From Halorubrum aquaticum (lineage in GTDB: Archaea > Halobacteriota > Halobacteria > Halobacteriales > Haloferacaceae), in NCBI RefSeq assembly GCF_900113615.1, contig NZ_FOPZ01000007.1, forward strand, positions 62,001 to 126,000: DNA of 64,000 bases, given 5' to 3'. Of this stretch, positions 9,288 to 17,364 are shown piece after piece (position 1 is the first letter of the stretch; every line of letters starts with the position of its first letter). Under the pieces are notes generated by a model. The model saw only the letters and a program-made list of their open reading frames with translations, ran no database searches and was not told the origin of the DNA. A program made the translations under genes and the position numbers.

Positions 9288-9416
9288 ATGGAGATAGAGG
9301 GAGTCCACGGCGGATGGCTGACGCTCGCGGGTGTCGGTGCCGGCTACGCGCTCGCGACGGGGCTGATCTTTCTCGCGTTCTTCCTGCTCCCGTATCTCGC
9401 CGTGAGCGCGCTCTAA
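9288..9416 (+). CDS. 42-residue membrane protein
   Basis: Very short gene that begins MEIEGVHGGWLTLAG and is mostly one or two hydrophobic segments (about 10-40) ending LPYLAVSAL. It lies between the DHH phosphoesterase and the convergent ABC-2 permease. A TATA-like GATTAAG lies about 26-32 bp before the ATG, compatible with a leaderless mRNA. Small conserved membrane peptides of this type are common in haloarchaea. Function is unknown. Confidence 0.5.
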   Translation: MEIEGVHGGWLTLAGVGAGYALATGLIFLAFFLLPYLAVSAL

Positions 9417-9433
9417 CCCGCGAACGGAACCGA

Positions 9434-10189
9434 TCAGTCGGTCCGCGGCACCGCGTACGCGCCGAGCGCGAGGAACCCGGCCGCGAGCGCGGCGAGCACG
9501 GCGAGGTCGCCGACCCACGGTCCCGGCTCGTGGACGATCGCCCGCGTCCCGCGGGCGAAGTAGGTCAGCGGCGAGGCGGCGACGGCCGGCAGGAACCAAT
9601 CGGGCAACAGCGCGGGCGGGACGAACGTCTCGGAGAGGAATAAAAGCGGGAGCGCGACCGTGTTGCTCGCGGCGATCACCCCGTCCTGTGAGTCCGCGAG
9701 CGCGCCGAGGACCGCGCCGAGCCCGCAGAACAGCGCGACTGCGAGGGCGACGAAGACCGGCAAGACGAGAAGCGCCGGCGAGACGACGAGCGCCGCGTCG
9801 GTCACGGCGAGCACGAGCCCCAGTATCAGGAGGCTGGCCGCGCCGATGATCGCGACGTTGACCAGCGTGTGCGCCAGCAGCCACTCCCCGCGGGTCAACG
9901 GCGTGGTCGCGAGCTTCTCGAAGCGGCCGCCGTCGCGGTGGCGGGCGATCTCCGAGCCGACCCGCGAGAGCGGCGTGAAGAGGACGACGACGGCGAGGTA
10001 GCCGGGGATGTAGTAGCCGGCCGGCTCGGCGAAGAGCCCGCCGCCGGTCGGCTGGGTCCGGACCAGCGCGCCGAAGATGACGACGAGGATCACGGGGAAG
10101 AAGAACGTGAAGAAGACGGCGGTGCGCCGCCGGAGGAACGACCGCGCGGCCGCGGTCGCCTCCGTGAGCACTCGCGAGGTCCGGCTCAT
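9434..10189 (-). CDS. ABC-2 type transporter permease
   Basis: Integral membrane subunit (251 residues, about six helices) of an export-type ABC system. An N-terminal amphipathic region with RRRTAVFFTFFFPVILVVIF precedes the first helix, and the ABC-2 motif region TPLTRGEWLLAHTL is central. The start overlaps the stop of the ATPase gene upstream by 4 nt (ATGA), so the pair is translated together. Related two-gene systems export drugs, lipids or polysaccharide precursors; the substrate here is unknown. Confidence 0.8.
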   Translation of the reverse strand: MSRTSRVLTEATAAARSFLRRRTAVFFTFFFPVILVVIFGALVRTQPTGGGLFAEPAGYYIPGYLAVVVLFTPLSRVGSEIARHRDGGRFEKLATTPLTRGEWLLAHTLVNVAIIGAASLLILGLVLAVTDAALVVSPALLVLPVFVALAVALFCGLGAVLGALADSQDGVIAASNTVALPLLFLSETFVPPALLPDWFLPAVAASPLTYFARGTRAIVHEPGPWVGDLAVLAALAAGFLALGAYAVPRTD

Positions 10190-11265
10190 CGGTCCCCTCC
10201 GTCGTCGAGGGAGTCATCGGGAACGCCCCCGCCGGCTCGCGGCGAGTACTCCTCGCCGGTCAGTCGGAGGTAGACGTCCTCGAGCGACGGCTCCGCCCAC
10301 GTCAGCGACTCGAACTCGACGCCCGCCTCCCCGAGCGCGTCGACGACCGCGCCGATCCCCTCGGGTCGCACGCCGAGCACCCGCAGCCCGTCGGCGGTCG
10401 CCTCGATCTCCAGTTCGTCCGCTGTCGCCCCGATCTCGGGTTCGCCGGCGGTCGCCGCCGTCCCGACGCCGTCGAGCGCGCCGGAAGCGGTCTCGAGAGC
10501 GCCGTCGTCCGGCGGCGACCCGTCGATCTCGACCTCCAGACGCGGCCGGCCGCCGTGGTCGGCGATCAGGTCGGCGGGCGCGCCGACGGCGACGACGCCG
10601 CCGTCGCGCAACAGCGCCACGCGGTCGGCGAGCCGCTCGACCTCGTCCATCGCGTGGCTCGTGAGGAACACCGTGGTGCCGGCGGCGGCGAGCCGCTCCA
10701 CCAGCCGGTGGATCGAGCGTCGCCCGGCGGGGTCGATCCCGGTCGTCGGCTCGTCTAAAAAGAGCAGGTCGGGGTCGTTGACGATGGCGGTCGCGACGCA
10801 GGTCCGTCGCTTCTGTCCGCCCGAGAGCGTCTCGTACCAGGCGTCGGCGTCGTCGGCCATTCCCACGTCGTCCAGAACGGCCTCGACCTCGCGGGCGTCC
10901 TCGTAGAGGCCGCCGTAGTAGTCGACGAGCTCGCGGGCGGTGAGCCGTTCCGGCGGGTCGAACGACTGCGGCAGGAGCCCGATCCGTTGGGGGTCGACCG
11001 CGCTCGGCGACGATCCGAGGACCCGGATCGTCCCCTCGGCGTCGGTCGTGCCGGTGAGCGCGCGCACGAGCGTCGTCTTGCCCGCGCCGTTGGGACCGAT
11101 CAGCCCGAACACCTCGCCCTCCCCGACCGTCACGTCGACGCCGTCGAGCGCGACGACGTCGCCGTACGACTTCCGGACCCCTTCGCCGACGACCACGGGG
11201 GCGTCGCCGGCCTCCGCCGCGTCGGTCGCGGACGCCGACGCCGACGCGGCCGTCGTCTCGTTCAT
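10186..11265 (-). CDS. ABC transporter ATP-binding protein (export type)
   Basis: ATPase partner of the downstream ABC-2 permease, 359 residues. Walker A is GPNGAGKTTLV, the signature is LSGGQKRR, and Walker B is LLFLDEPTTGID, followed by the H-loop TSHAMDE. The C-terminal 100 residues hold an extra domain with an alanine/glutamate-rich insertion in which GEPEIGATADELEIEATAD is an internal near-repeat. A CTTACG element centred about 28 bp upstream of the ATG fits a leaderless transcript. It belongs to the daunorubicin-resistance-like (DrrA) ATPase group; its substrate is not determined. Confidence 0.85.
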   Translation of the reverse strand: MNETTAASASASATDAAEAGDAPVVVGEGVRKSYGDVVALDGVDVTVGEGEVFGLIGPNGAGKTTLVRALTGTTDAEGTIRVLGSSPSAVDPQRIGLLPQSFDPPERLTARELVDYYGGLYEDAREVEAVLDDVGMADDADAWYETLSGGQKRRTCVATAIVNDPDLLFLDEPTTGIDPAGRRSIHRLVERLAAAGTTVFLTSHAMDEVERLADRVALLRDGGVVAVGAPADLIADHGGRPRLEVEIDGSPPDDGALETASGALDGVGTAATAGEPEIGATADELEIEATADGLRVLGVRPEGIGAVVDALGEAGVEFESLTWAEPSLEDVYLRLTGEEYSPRAGGGVPDDSLDDGGDR

Positions 11266-11508
11266 GCGTTCGGATCCGGGGGCCGCGCGCGTAAGGGTTG
11301 CTCTTCGTCGCCGATCCGCACGACCTCTCCGCCGCCGATCCGCACGATCGTCCTTCGACGGTACGGCGGGAGTTCGAACGTGACGTGGCCGAGTCGGTCC
11401 CTACGGTCGGGTCGTCGGGCCGTCGGGGGGTTCCGCGTTCGGCTCCGCGATACGGGCAAGACGTACCGGACCGAAGGTGTGTTAGTGCTCGGGGCCCTCT
11501 GACCGGTA

Positions 11509-12786
11509 ATGGGAGTTCAGGAGCAGTACCCGTTCGACGTGGCGGCCGTCCGCGACGACTTCCCGATCCTCGATCGGCTGGTCGGCGGCGACCCCACCTC
11601 GCCCGGGCAGGACGAGGCGGACGACGTCGACCTCGTGTACCTCGACAACGCGGCGACTTCACACACCCCCGACCCGGTCGTCGACGCGATCGCCGACTAC
11701 TACCGGAGCTACAACTCGAACGTCCACCGCGGGATCCATCAGCTGAGCCAGGAGGCGTCGGTGGCCTACGAGGAGGCCCACGACGTCGTCGCCGACTTCA
11801 TCGGCGCGGCCGGCCGCGAGGAAGTGGTCTTCACGAAGAACACGACGGAGGCGATGAACCTCGTCGCGTACGCGTGGGGGCTCGAGGAGCTCGGTTCCGG
11901 CGACAACGTCGTGCTCACGCAGATGGAACACCACGCCTCGCTCGTCACCTGGCAGCAGATCGGCAAGAAGACCGGCGCGGAGGTGCGGTTCATCGAGGTG
12001 ACCGACGAGGGGAGACTCGACATGGCCGACGCCGAGGCGAAGATCGACGACGACACGGAGATGGTGTCGGCGGTCCACGTCTCGAACACGCTCGGGACCG
12101 TGAACCCGATCCGCGAGCTGGCGGAACTGGCACACGACCACGACGGGCTGATCTTCGCGGACGCGGCCCAGTCGGTGCCGAACCGCCCGGTCGACGTCGC
12201 GGAGCTCGACGTCGACTTCCTCGCCTTCTCGGGCCACAAGATGTGCGGACCGACCGGGATCGGCGCGCTGTACGGCCGGGAGGAACTGCTCGAGTCGATG
12301 GAGCCGTACCTCTACGGCGGCGAGATGATCCGGAAGGTGACCTTCGAGGAGTCGACCTGGGAGGACCTCCCGTGGAAGTTCGAGGCCGGCACTCCCTCGA
12401 TCGCCCAAGCGATCGGGCTCGTGGCCGCGATCGAGTACCTCGAGGAGGTCGGTCTCGAGCGGATCGAGGAACACGAGACCCTGCTCGCCGAGTACGCCTA
12501 CGACCGCCTGACGGACCTCGGCGGCGTGGAGATCTACGGCCCGCCGGGCGACGAGCGCGGCGGGCTCGTCGCGTTCAACGTCGAGGACGTCCACGCACAC
12601 GACCTCTCGAGCGTCCTCAACGACTACGGCGTCGCGATCCGCGCGGGCGACCACTGTACCCAGCCGCTCCACGACGAACTGGGCGTCGCCGCCTCCGCAC
12701 GCGCGTCCTTCTACCTCTACAACACGGTCGAGGAGGTCGACGCCCTCGTCGACGCGGTCCGAGAAGCGCGGGACCTGTTCGCCTGA
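11509..12786 (+). CDS. sufS: Cysteine desulfurase SufS
   Basis: PLP enzyme of 425 residues that removes sulfur from L-cysteine for Fe-S cluster assembly in the cytoplasm. The PLP lysine is K244 in FSGHKMCGPTG; the ligand motif FADAAQSVPN precedes it; the catalytic cysteine is C383 in RAGDHCTQPLH. This is the group II (SufS-type) arrangement with the expected length. The SufU-type scaffold gene lies downstream on the same strand, but a receiver-protein gene and a repeat-rich spacer separate them, which is unusual for partners. Confidence 0.93.
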   Translation: MGVQEQYPFDVAAVRDDFPILDRLVGGDPTSPGQDEADDVDLVYLDNAATSHTPDPVVDAIADYYRSYNSNVHRGIHQLSQEASVAYEEAHDVVADFIGAAGREEVVFTKNTTEAMNLVAYAWGLEELGSGDNVVLTQMEHHASLVTWQQIGKKTGAEVRFIEVTDEGRLDMADAEAKIDDDTEMVSAVHVSNTLGTVNPIRELAELAHDHDGLIFADAAQSVPNRPVDVAELDVDFLAFSGHKMCGPTGIGALYGREELLESMEPYLYGGEMIRKVTFEESTWEDLPWKFEAGTPSIAQAIGLVAAIEYLEEVGLERIEEHETLLAEYAYDRLTDLGGVEIYGPPGDERGGLVAFNVEDVHAHDLSSVLNDYGVAIRAGDHCTQPLHDELGVAASARASFYLYNTVEEVDALVDAVREARDLFA

Positions 12787-12814
12787 GCCGGGTCCCGCCT
12801 CCCCGACCTCTTCT

Positions 12815-12861
12815 TTCCTTCCTTCCTTCCTTCCGACCTCCTCCTTCCTTCCGACCTCCTC
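12815..12861 (+). repeat. TTCC microsatellite plus 18-bp pyrimidine repeat
   Basis: Five perfect TTCC units occupy 12815-12834. The 17-mer TTCCTTCCGACCTCCTC then occurs at 12827-12843 and again at 12845-12861. The top strand is almost pure pyrimidine and starts about 30 bp after the sufS stop, so it may also act as a weak U-rich terminator. Confidence 0.75.
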
Positions 12862-12943
12862 GTCGAACGACCTCCGAACCCGTTTCGAGCCGTCTCGGGA
12901 CGTTCCGAGGCCGTTCTTGGACCCTCGCGTCTGCCCGTTTTTC

Positions 12944-12983
12944 GTACCGCGCGTCTCGTTCCTGTACCGTGTGTCTCGTTTCC
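12944..12983 (+). repeat. Two 20-bp direct repeats
   Basis: GTACCGCGCGTCTCGTTCCT (12944-12963) is followed immediately by GTACCGTGTGTCTCGTTTCC (12964-12983); 17 of 20 bases match. A partial third unit, GTATCGC, follows. Confidence 0.7.
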
Positions 12984-13078
12984 GTATCGCTCGAATTCGG
13001 TCGCTTCGAGGCATGACAACCCGGGCCGCACAATACTTATCCTAGTGACACACGAATTTCGACTCTGAGAGAAACGAA

Positions 13079-13094
13079 TACTACACACGTAGTA
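13079..13094. promoter_or_regulatory. Inverted repeat upstream of the receiver gene
   Basis: TACTACACACGTAGTA has perfect 6-bp arms around ACAC. It lies 40 bp before the ATG at 13135 and downstream of a TATA-like ATACTTATCC (about 13031-13040), so it would be in the 5' leader or act as an operator. Confidence 0.45.
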
Positions 13095-13134
13095 GCCGTC
13101 CTCCGTCGACGACGCGTCGCCCCAGAACCACACC

Positions 13135-13758
13135 ATGACCGACGACCGAACTCGAGACCGACACGCGACCGGAACCGCCACGCGAACCAACGCCTCCGAT
13201 CGGGGGAACGCCCGCCCGTCGCGAACCGAGACGGGGGACCCGTCGGGACGCGATCCCGAACGCTCCCCCGGAAGCGGCACCGAGCGTCCACCGCGGGCGA
13301 CGGTCCTCCACGTGGAACCGGACCCGGAGTCGACGGAGGTGCTCGCGACGTTCCTCGAGCGGTTCGAACCGGACGTCGCGGTGCGGTCGGTCGGTCGAGT
13401 CTCGGAGGCGCGCGAGGTACTCGAGACGGTCGATTGCGTGATAACCGAACAGCGGCTCCCGGACGGGTCCGGGATCGGTCTGCTGGAATCCGCCCGCAAG
13501 CGAGGGATTCGGACGCCGTTTCTGTTTCACACGACCTGCCACGAGTCCGTCGTCGAGGCCCGAGCGTTCGAATCGGGCGCGGCCGCCTACGTCCGCAAAC
13601 GGTCCGAGCGCGGCCAGTACGAGCGGCTGATCGGCGTGCTCCGCGAACGCCTCGAGACGACCGGCGACGAGGGTGCCGCCTCGATCGGACCGTCGAAATC
13701 CGCCCCCACCGTCTCCGAGGCGGGCGTGGGAACGCCGCCGTTGCGTTCGGAGGAGTGA
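13135..13758 (+). CDS. Atypical receiver-domain protein (pseudo-receiver)
   Basis: Single-domain response-regulator-like protein of 207 residues. A disordered, charged N terminus (1-53) precedes a receiver fold from about 56 to 175. The acidic pocket reads HVEPDPE (E61, P62, D63). At the phosphoacceptor position VITEQRLPDG has Glu (E105) instead of Asp. The conserved Thr (FHTT, 133-134) and Lys (YVRK, K155) are present. Glu often mimics phospho-Asp, so the domain may be constitutively active or bind partners without phosphorylation. There is no output domain. It sits between sufS and sufU and may be unrelated to them. Confidence 0.75.
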   Translation: MTDDRTRDRHATGTATRTNASDRGNARPSRTETGDPSGRDPERSPGSGTERPPRATVLHVEPDPESTEVLATFLERFEPDVAVRSVGRVSEAREVLETVDCVITEQRLPDGSGIGLLESARKRGIRTPFLFHTTCHESVVEARAFESGAAAYVRKRSERGQYERLIGVLRERLETTGDEGAASIGPSKSAPTVSEAGVGTPPLRSEE

Positions 13759-13872
13759 CGTCGCGGGCGTCGATCGACGGGGACGGCCGGTTCGATGGCG
13801 TGACGGCCAGTTCGGCGGCGTGACGGCCGCGACGGAACGCTTTTGAACGCGACAGGCCTATCCGGAACCAGT

Positions 13873-14298
13873 ATGGGAACCGGCTCGGACATGTACCGAC
13901 AGCAGATCCTCGACCACTACAAGAACCCGCGCAACTACGGGGAACTCGAGGATCCGGACTTCACACACGTCGGGGAGAACCCCTCCTGTGGCGACACGAT
14001 CAAGATCGAGGTCGACCTCGACGACGACGGCGACCGGATCGAGCGGGTCGGGTTCACCGGCGACGGCTGTGCCATCTCGATGGCCTCCGCGAGCATGCTC
14101 TCCGAGCGGCTCCACGGGATGACCGTCGACGAGCTCGACGCGCTCGACACCGACGACGTCACCGAGATGCTCGGCGTCGAGATCTCCCCGATGCGGATCA
14201 AGTGCGCCGTGCTCGGCCGACAGGTCGCCCAGGACGGCGCGAAGATCCACCGCGGCGAGCTCGACCCCGACGCCGACCGGAGCCGAACCGAGGAGTAA
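13873..14298 (+). CDS. sufU: SufU/IscU-type Fe-S scaffold or sulfurtransferase
   Basis: Protein of 141 residues that receives sulfur from SufS and holds or transfers nascent clusters. The three conserved cysteines are in NPSCGD (C36 region), GDGCAIS and RIKCAVLG, and the conserved Asp is in NPSCGD, as in the NifU-N/SufU family. The ATG at 13873 precedes MYRQQILDHYKNP, the usual family N terminus; upstream frame extension looks non-coding. Together with SufS it would supply Fe-S clusters, while the sufBCD genes are not in this window. Confidence 0.88.
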   Translation: MGTGSDMYRQQILDHYKNPRNYGELEDPDFTHVGENPSCGDTIKIEVDLDDDGDRIERVGFTGDGCAISMASASMLSERLHGMTVDELDALDTDDVTEMLGVEISPMRIKCAVLGRQVAQDGAKIHRGELDPDADRSRTEE

Positions 14299-14405
14299 CG
14301 GGCCCGTCAGCCGCGAGTACGGGTCGATACCCGCGAACCACCGCGTTTCCGCCGCTTCGTCGGTCGAGCACGGGACTTTTCTTCGCGAACCACGTTCGAG
14401 CACAC

Positions 14406-15122
14406 ATGAGCGACGGGTTCGACAAGGAGGCCGAACGCGAGAAGCTCCGCGAGAAGTTCGCGGAGGACGAGAAGAAGCGCGAGCACACCCAGCGGATGTC
14501 CGAGTTGCTCTTACAGGGGGCGACGATGACGAACCGCCACTGCGAGACGTGTGGCGATCCGATCTTCCGACACGACGGCCGGGAGTTCTGCCCGACGTGT
14601 CACGCGACCGACGACGGATACGAGGTCCCGGCAGGCGACGAGACCGGAGCGGACGAGGACGGCTCGGCCGCGGCTGCCGACCAGACGACGGCTCCGGAAA
14701 CGGCCCGGAACCGACCGGGGCCGGCGGCGGCCGCCAACGGCGACGCCGGCGTCGACGCCACGGCCGGCACGGATCCCGCCGTCGAGAACGACGTCATCGC
14801 ATCGAACGACGCCGGACCGAACGCCACGGAACCGGCCGGGGTCGGCGGCGAACATGACGCCTCGGAGGAGGCCGTCGGGCGATCGCCGTCGTCGACGCCG
14901 CCGACGACCGCGGCGTCACCGAACTCGGCCGGCGAAGCCGCACCCGACCGGGACGCGGTCGGCGGCGACGCGACCGGCGGGATCGCCGCGGCCCGCGAGT
15001 CGCTGACGCGGACGCTGACCCGGTTCGCCCGCGCGGCGGAGGAGACGGACGACCCGCGGCGTGCCCGCGATCACCTGCGAGCGGCGCGGGAGGCGGCGGA
15101 GGCGCTCGCGGCGCTCGACTGA
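14406..15122 (+). CDS. Sjogren syndrome/scleroderma autoantigen 1-type zinc-ribbon protein
   Basis: Protein of 238 residues. A charged helical N terminus (KEAEREKLREKFAEDEKK) leads to a zinc ribbon with HCETCGDPIF and FCPTCH (about 47-66), the p27 autoantigen family signature found across archaea. Residues 75-195 are a low-complexity Ala/Asp/Glu/Pro linker, much longer than the archaeal minimum, and the C-terminal 45 residues form a helical domain. The role is unknown; zinc binding is predicted from the four cysteines. Confidence 0.75.
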   Translation: MSDGFDKEAEREKLREKFAEDEKKREHTQRMSELLLQGATMTNRHCETCGDPIFRHDGREFCPTCHATDDGYEVPAGDETGADEDGSAAAADQTTAPETARNRPGPAAAANGDAGVDATAGTDPAVENDVIASNDAGPNATEPAGVGGEHDASEEAVGRSPSSTPPTTAASPNSAGEAAPDRDAVGGDATGGIAAARESLTRTLTRFARAAEETDDPRRARDHLRAAREAAEALAALD

Positions 15123-15233
15123 GACTCCGGTTTTCGGATCGTTGCTGACGTGGTGGACGCGTCCAAAGGTCCAGTCACGTCGTCGTCGGCTCAGCGGTCG
15201 GCAATGCCACCGTACGAGCGGGTAGAATATGGC

Positions 15234-16595
15234 CTACCGACCGCTCTCGACGGCGGTGCGCATCTCCTCGGCCAGCCGTTCGGCGCGGTCGGCGTCGCCG
15301 GACTCGGCGTAGATCCGGATCTTCGGCTCCGTTCCCGAGGGGCGGACGAGCACCCACGCGTCGCCGTAGTCGAGCCGGTAGCCGTCGGTCGTGTTGGGGG
15401 TCGCCTCCGAGGTCTCGACGAACGCTCGCGCGGCCGACAGCATGTCCTCGCGCTCGTCGCCGTCCTCGTACCCCACGTTGACGCGCACGAAGTGGTAGTC
15501 CGTGTAGGGCGCGATCGCCTCGCTGACGGGGGCGTCGGCGTCCGCGAGCAGTTCGAGGAAGCGCGCGCCGATGTACGCCCCGTCGCGTGAGAGCCGATAC
15601 GGCGGGAAGAACACCCCGCCGTTGCCCTCGCCGGCGATGGGAACGTGGACGTTCTCCCCGTACAGCTCCCGGGTCCGGGTGATGATGTTGGTCGCGCCGA
15701 TCGGCGTCAACTCGAGGTCGGCGTCGTTCGCCTCACAGACGTCGACGAGCCGCTGGGAGACGTTGACCGCGCTGACGACGGCGTCTCCCGGGGATAACGC
15801 GTCGTCGGCCAGCGCCGCGAAGGACGTGTCGCCGTCGACCACCGAGCCGGTCTCGTCGACGAAGACGGCGCGGTCGGCGTCGCCGTCGTGGGCGATCCCG
15901 ACGTCCGCCTCGGAGGTCGCGACGAGCCGCGAGAGCGCCCGGAGGTTCTCGGGCACCGGCTCGGAGTCCCGGCCGGGGAAGTGGCCGTCCGGGGTGGCGT
16001 TCACCGTCAGCACCTCACAGCCGAGCTCCCGGTAGATACGCGGCGAACTCACCGACGCGGCACCGTGGCCGGGGTCGACCGCCACGGTGAGGTCGGCGTC
16101 GTCGATCGCCCCGCGGTCGACCGCGGCGATCAGCTGGTCGGCGTAGTCGTCGACGACGCCCTCGACGGTCGTCTCGCTGCCGGCGGTCCGCCAGTCGGCG
16201 TGGTCGTACTCGTCGTCGAGGACGCGGCGCTCGATCCGCTCCAACACGTCGACTGATAGCTCGACGCCGTCGTCGCCGACGAGCTTGATCCCGTTGAACT
16301 CCGGCGGGTTGTGCGAGGCGGTGACGAGCACGCAGGGGACGCCGGTGGACTCGCAGTAGTTCCCGACCGCGGGCGTGGGGACGACGCCGAGCCGGTCGAC
16401 GTCACGGCCCACGGCGGCGAGCCCGCTGGCGGCGGCGTTGGCGAACAGCTCGCCGGTGGTGCGGGTGTCGCGGGCGACGGCGACCCGGTCCGCATCCCAG
16501 GTCGTCCCGGCCGCCTTCGCGATGTCGAGGACGAGCTCCGGCGTCAGATACCGGAGTGCGACCCCGCGAATGCCGCTGGATCCGAACAGCTCCAT
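15234..16595 (-). CDS. glmM: Phosphoglucosamine/phosphomannomutase family enzyme
   Basis: Alpha-D-phosphohexomutase of 453 residues that interconverts hexose 6- and 1-phosphates for nucleotide-sugar synthesis. Motifs in order: substrate-loop GSSGIRG at the N terminus, catalytic phosphoserine TASHNPPEFNG, metal-binding DGDADRAVF, sugar-binding GEGNGG, and phosphate-binding RPSGTEPKIRIY at the C terminus. The ATG at 16595 gives the standard MELFGSSGIRG opening. Substrate choice (glucosamine or mannose) cannot be settled from the motifs. Confidence 0.85.
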   Translation of the reverse strand: MELFGSSGIRGVALRYLTPELVLDIAKAAGTTWDADRVAVARDTRTTGELFANAAASGLAAVGRDVDRLGVVPTPAVGNYCESTGVPCVLVTASHNPPEFNGIKLVGDDGVELSVDVLERIERRVLDDEYDHADWRTAGSETTVEGVVDDYADQLIAAVDRGAIDDADLTVAVDPGHGAASVSSPRIYRELGCEVLTVNATPDGHFPGRDSEPVPENLRALSRLVATSEADVGIAHDGDADRAVFVDETGSVVDGDTSFAALADDALSPGDAVVSAVNVSQRLVDVCEANDADLELTPIGATNIITRTRELYGENVHVPIAGEGNGGVFFPPYRLSRDGAYIGARFLELLADADAPVSEAIAPYTDYHFVRVNVGYEDGDEREDMLSAARAFVETSEATPNTTDGYRLDYGDAWVLVRPSGTEPKIRIYAESGDADRAERLAEEMRTAVESGR

Positions 16596-16719
16596 ACGGG
16601 GCCATGGGCCGGCCGACGGGAAAGCGGTTCCGAACGCGAGCGCCGGATCCGCCGAGCGCGGCTCCCGTCCCGTCGGTCGCACTCGCGGGGTTGAAACCCG
16701 TCGCGGCCGTATCACACGC

Positions 16720-17322
16720 ATGGAGCGATCACGGCGGGAGCTGTTGTGCCGGGCCGGCACGGCCGTCCTCGCGGTCGGCGCGACGGCCGGTTGTCTCGAC
16801 GCCGCCGCCGGTGACGGCCCACAGGGGCCGGCGGGAACGCCGGAGACCCTGTCGTGTTCGGAGGACGGGTTCGTCCGTCTCGACGCCCCGTTCGAGGAGT
16901 CCGTCGCGTCGCGGACCGTCGAATCGACGGGCGCCGGAACGACGATCGAGCTGTCGGCGGAGGGCACTGCGGAGACGTACGGACAGCCGATCCGGCTCGT
17001 GCTCCGGAACACCGGAGACGACTCGGTCGGGACCCGCGGCGAGCACGCGTACTCGATACAGCGACGGACCGGCGAGGGGTGGGTCGACGTGCGCGGATCG
17101 ACGACCGGCGAGGCGGTCGACCTCCCCGTCGAGGACGGCGCGCTCGGCCCGGGCGACACCTACAGCTGGTCGATCGACCTCGAGGAGCCGGCGATCGCGT
17201 CGGCCGTGCCGAACCGGGAGCTCGGCGTCTGTCCCCCGCTCGGACCGGGACCGCACCGGTTCGTCTACTGGGGACTCGTCGACGCCCCGCCGGTCGGGAT
17301 CGAGTTCGAACTGATCGGGTGA
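16720..17322 (+). CDS. Tat-exported lipoprotein
   Basis: Secreted anchored protein of 200 residues. The signal peptide has twin arginines (SRRELL), a hydrophobic core (AGTAVLAVGATAG) and a lipobox ending in TAGC at C25. The mature part is beta-rich with ETYGQPIRLVLRN and GPHRFVYWG, like a small Ig-fold haloarchaeal lipoprotein domain. It is divergent from the hexomutase gene upstream. Function is unknown; substrate binding or surface assembly are possible roles. Confidence 0.7.
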   Translation: MERSRRELLCRAGTAVLAVGATAGCLDAAAGDGPQGPAGTPETLSCSEDGFVRLDAPFEESVASRTVESTGAGTTIELSAEGTAETYGQPIRLVLRNTGDDSVGTRGEHAYSIQRRTGEGWVDVRGSTTGEAVDLPVEDGALGPGDTYSWSIDLEEPAIASAVPNRELGVCPPLGPGPHRFVYWGLVDAPPVGIEFELIG

Positions 17323-17364
17323 GGGTCCGAACCGGTCGGGCGGGTCGGCGTCACGGGCGTGTGC

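Larger units (their letters stand above)
12787..13134. other. Repeat-rich spacer between sufS and the receiver gene
   Basis: No gene is seen in this 348-bp gap. It begins with pyrimidine-only tandem repeats, then a T5 tract (about 12938-12942), then two 20-bp tandem units, and ends with an AT-richer promoter region containing ACAATACTTATCC (about 13029) and a perfect 6-bp-arm inverted repeat. The pyrimidine and T tracts may end sufS transcription. Confidence 0.6.

Noticed and set aside
11262-11459. 65-residue minus-strand frame ending in ATGA overlap with the ABC ATPase
   Set aside because: The ATPase has its own TATA element centred about 28 bp before its ATG, inside this frame, and the peptide is arginine/proline-rich as expected for non-coding GC-rich DNA. 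Not called, but a conservation test would settle it.
13135-13758. Calling the receiver protein CheY
   Set aside because: It is outside the che operon, has a long disordered N terminus and lacks the phosphoacceptor Asp.
16687-16700. GGGGTTGAAACCCG hairpin before the lipoprotein gene
   Set aside because: Stem is only five to six bp with a tiny loop and no U-tract, so neither a terminator nor a regulatory RNA could be argued.
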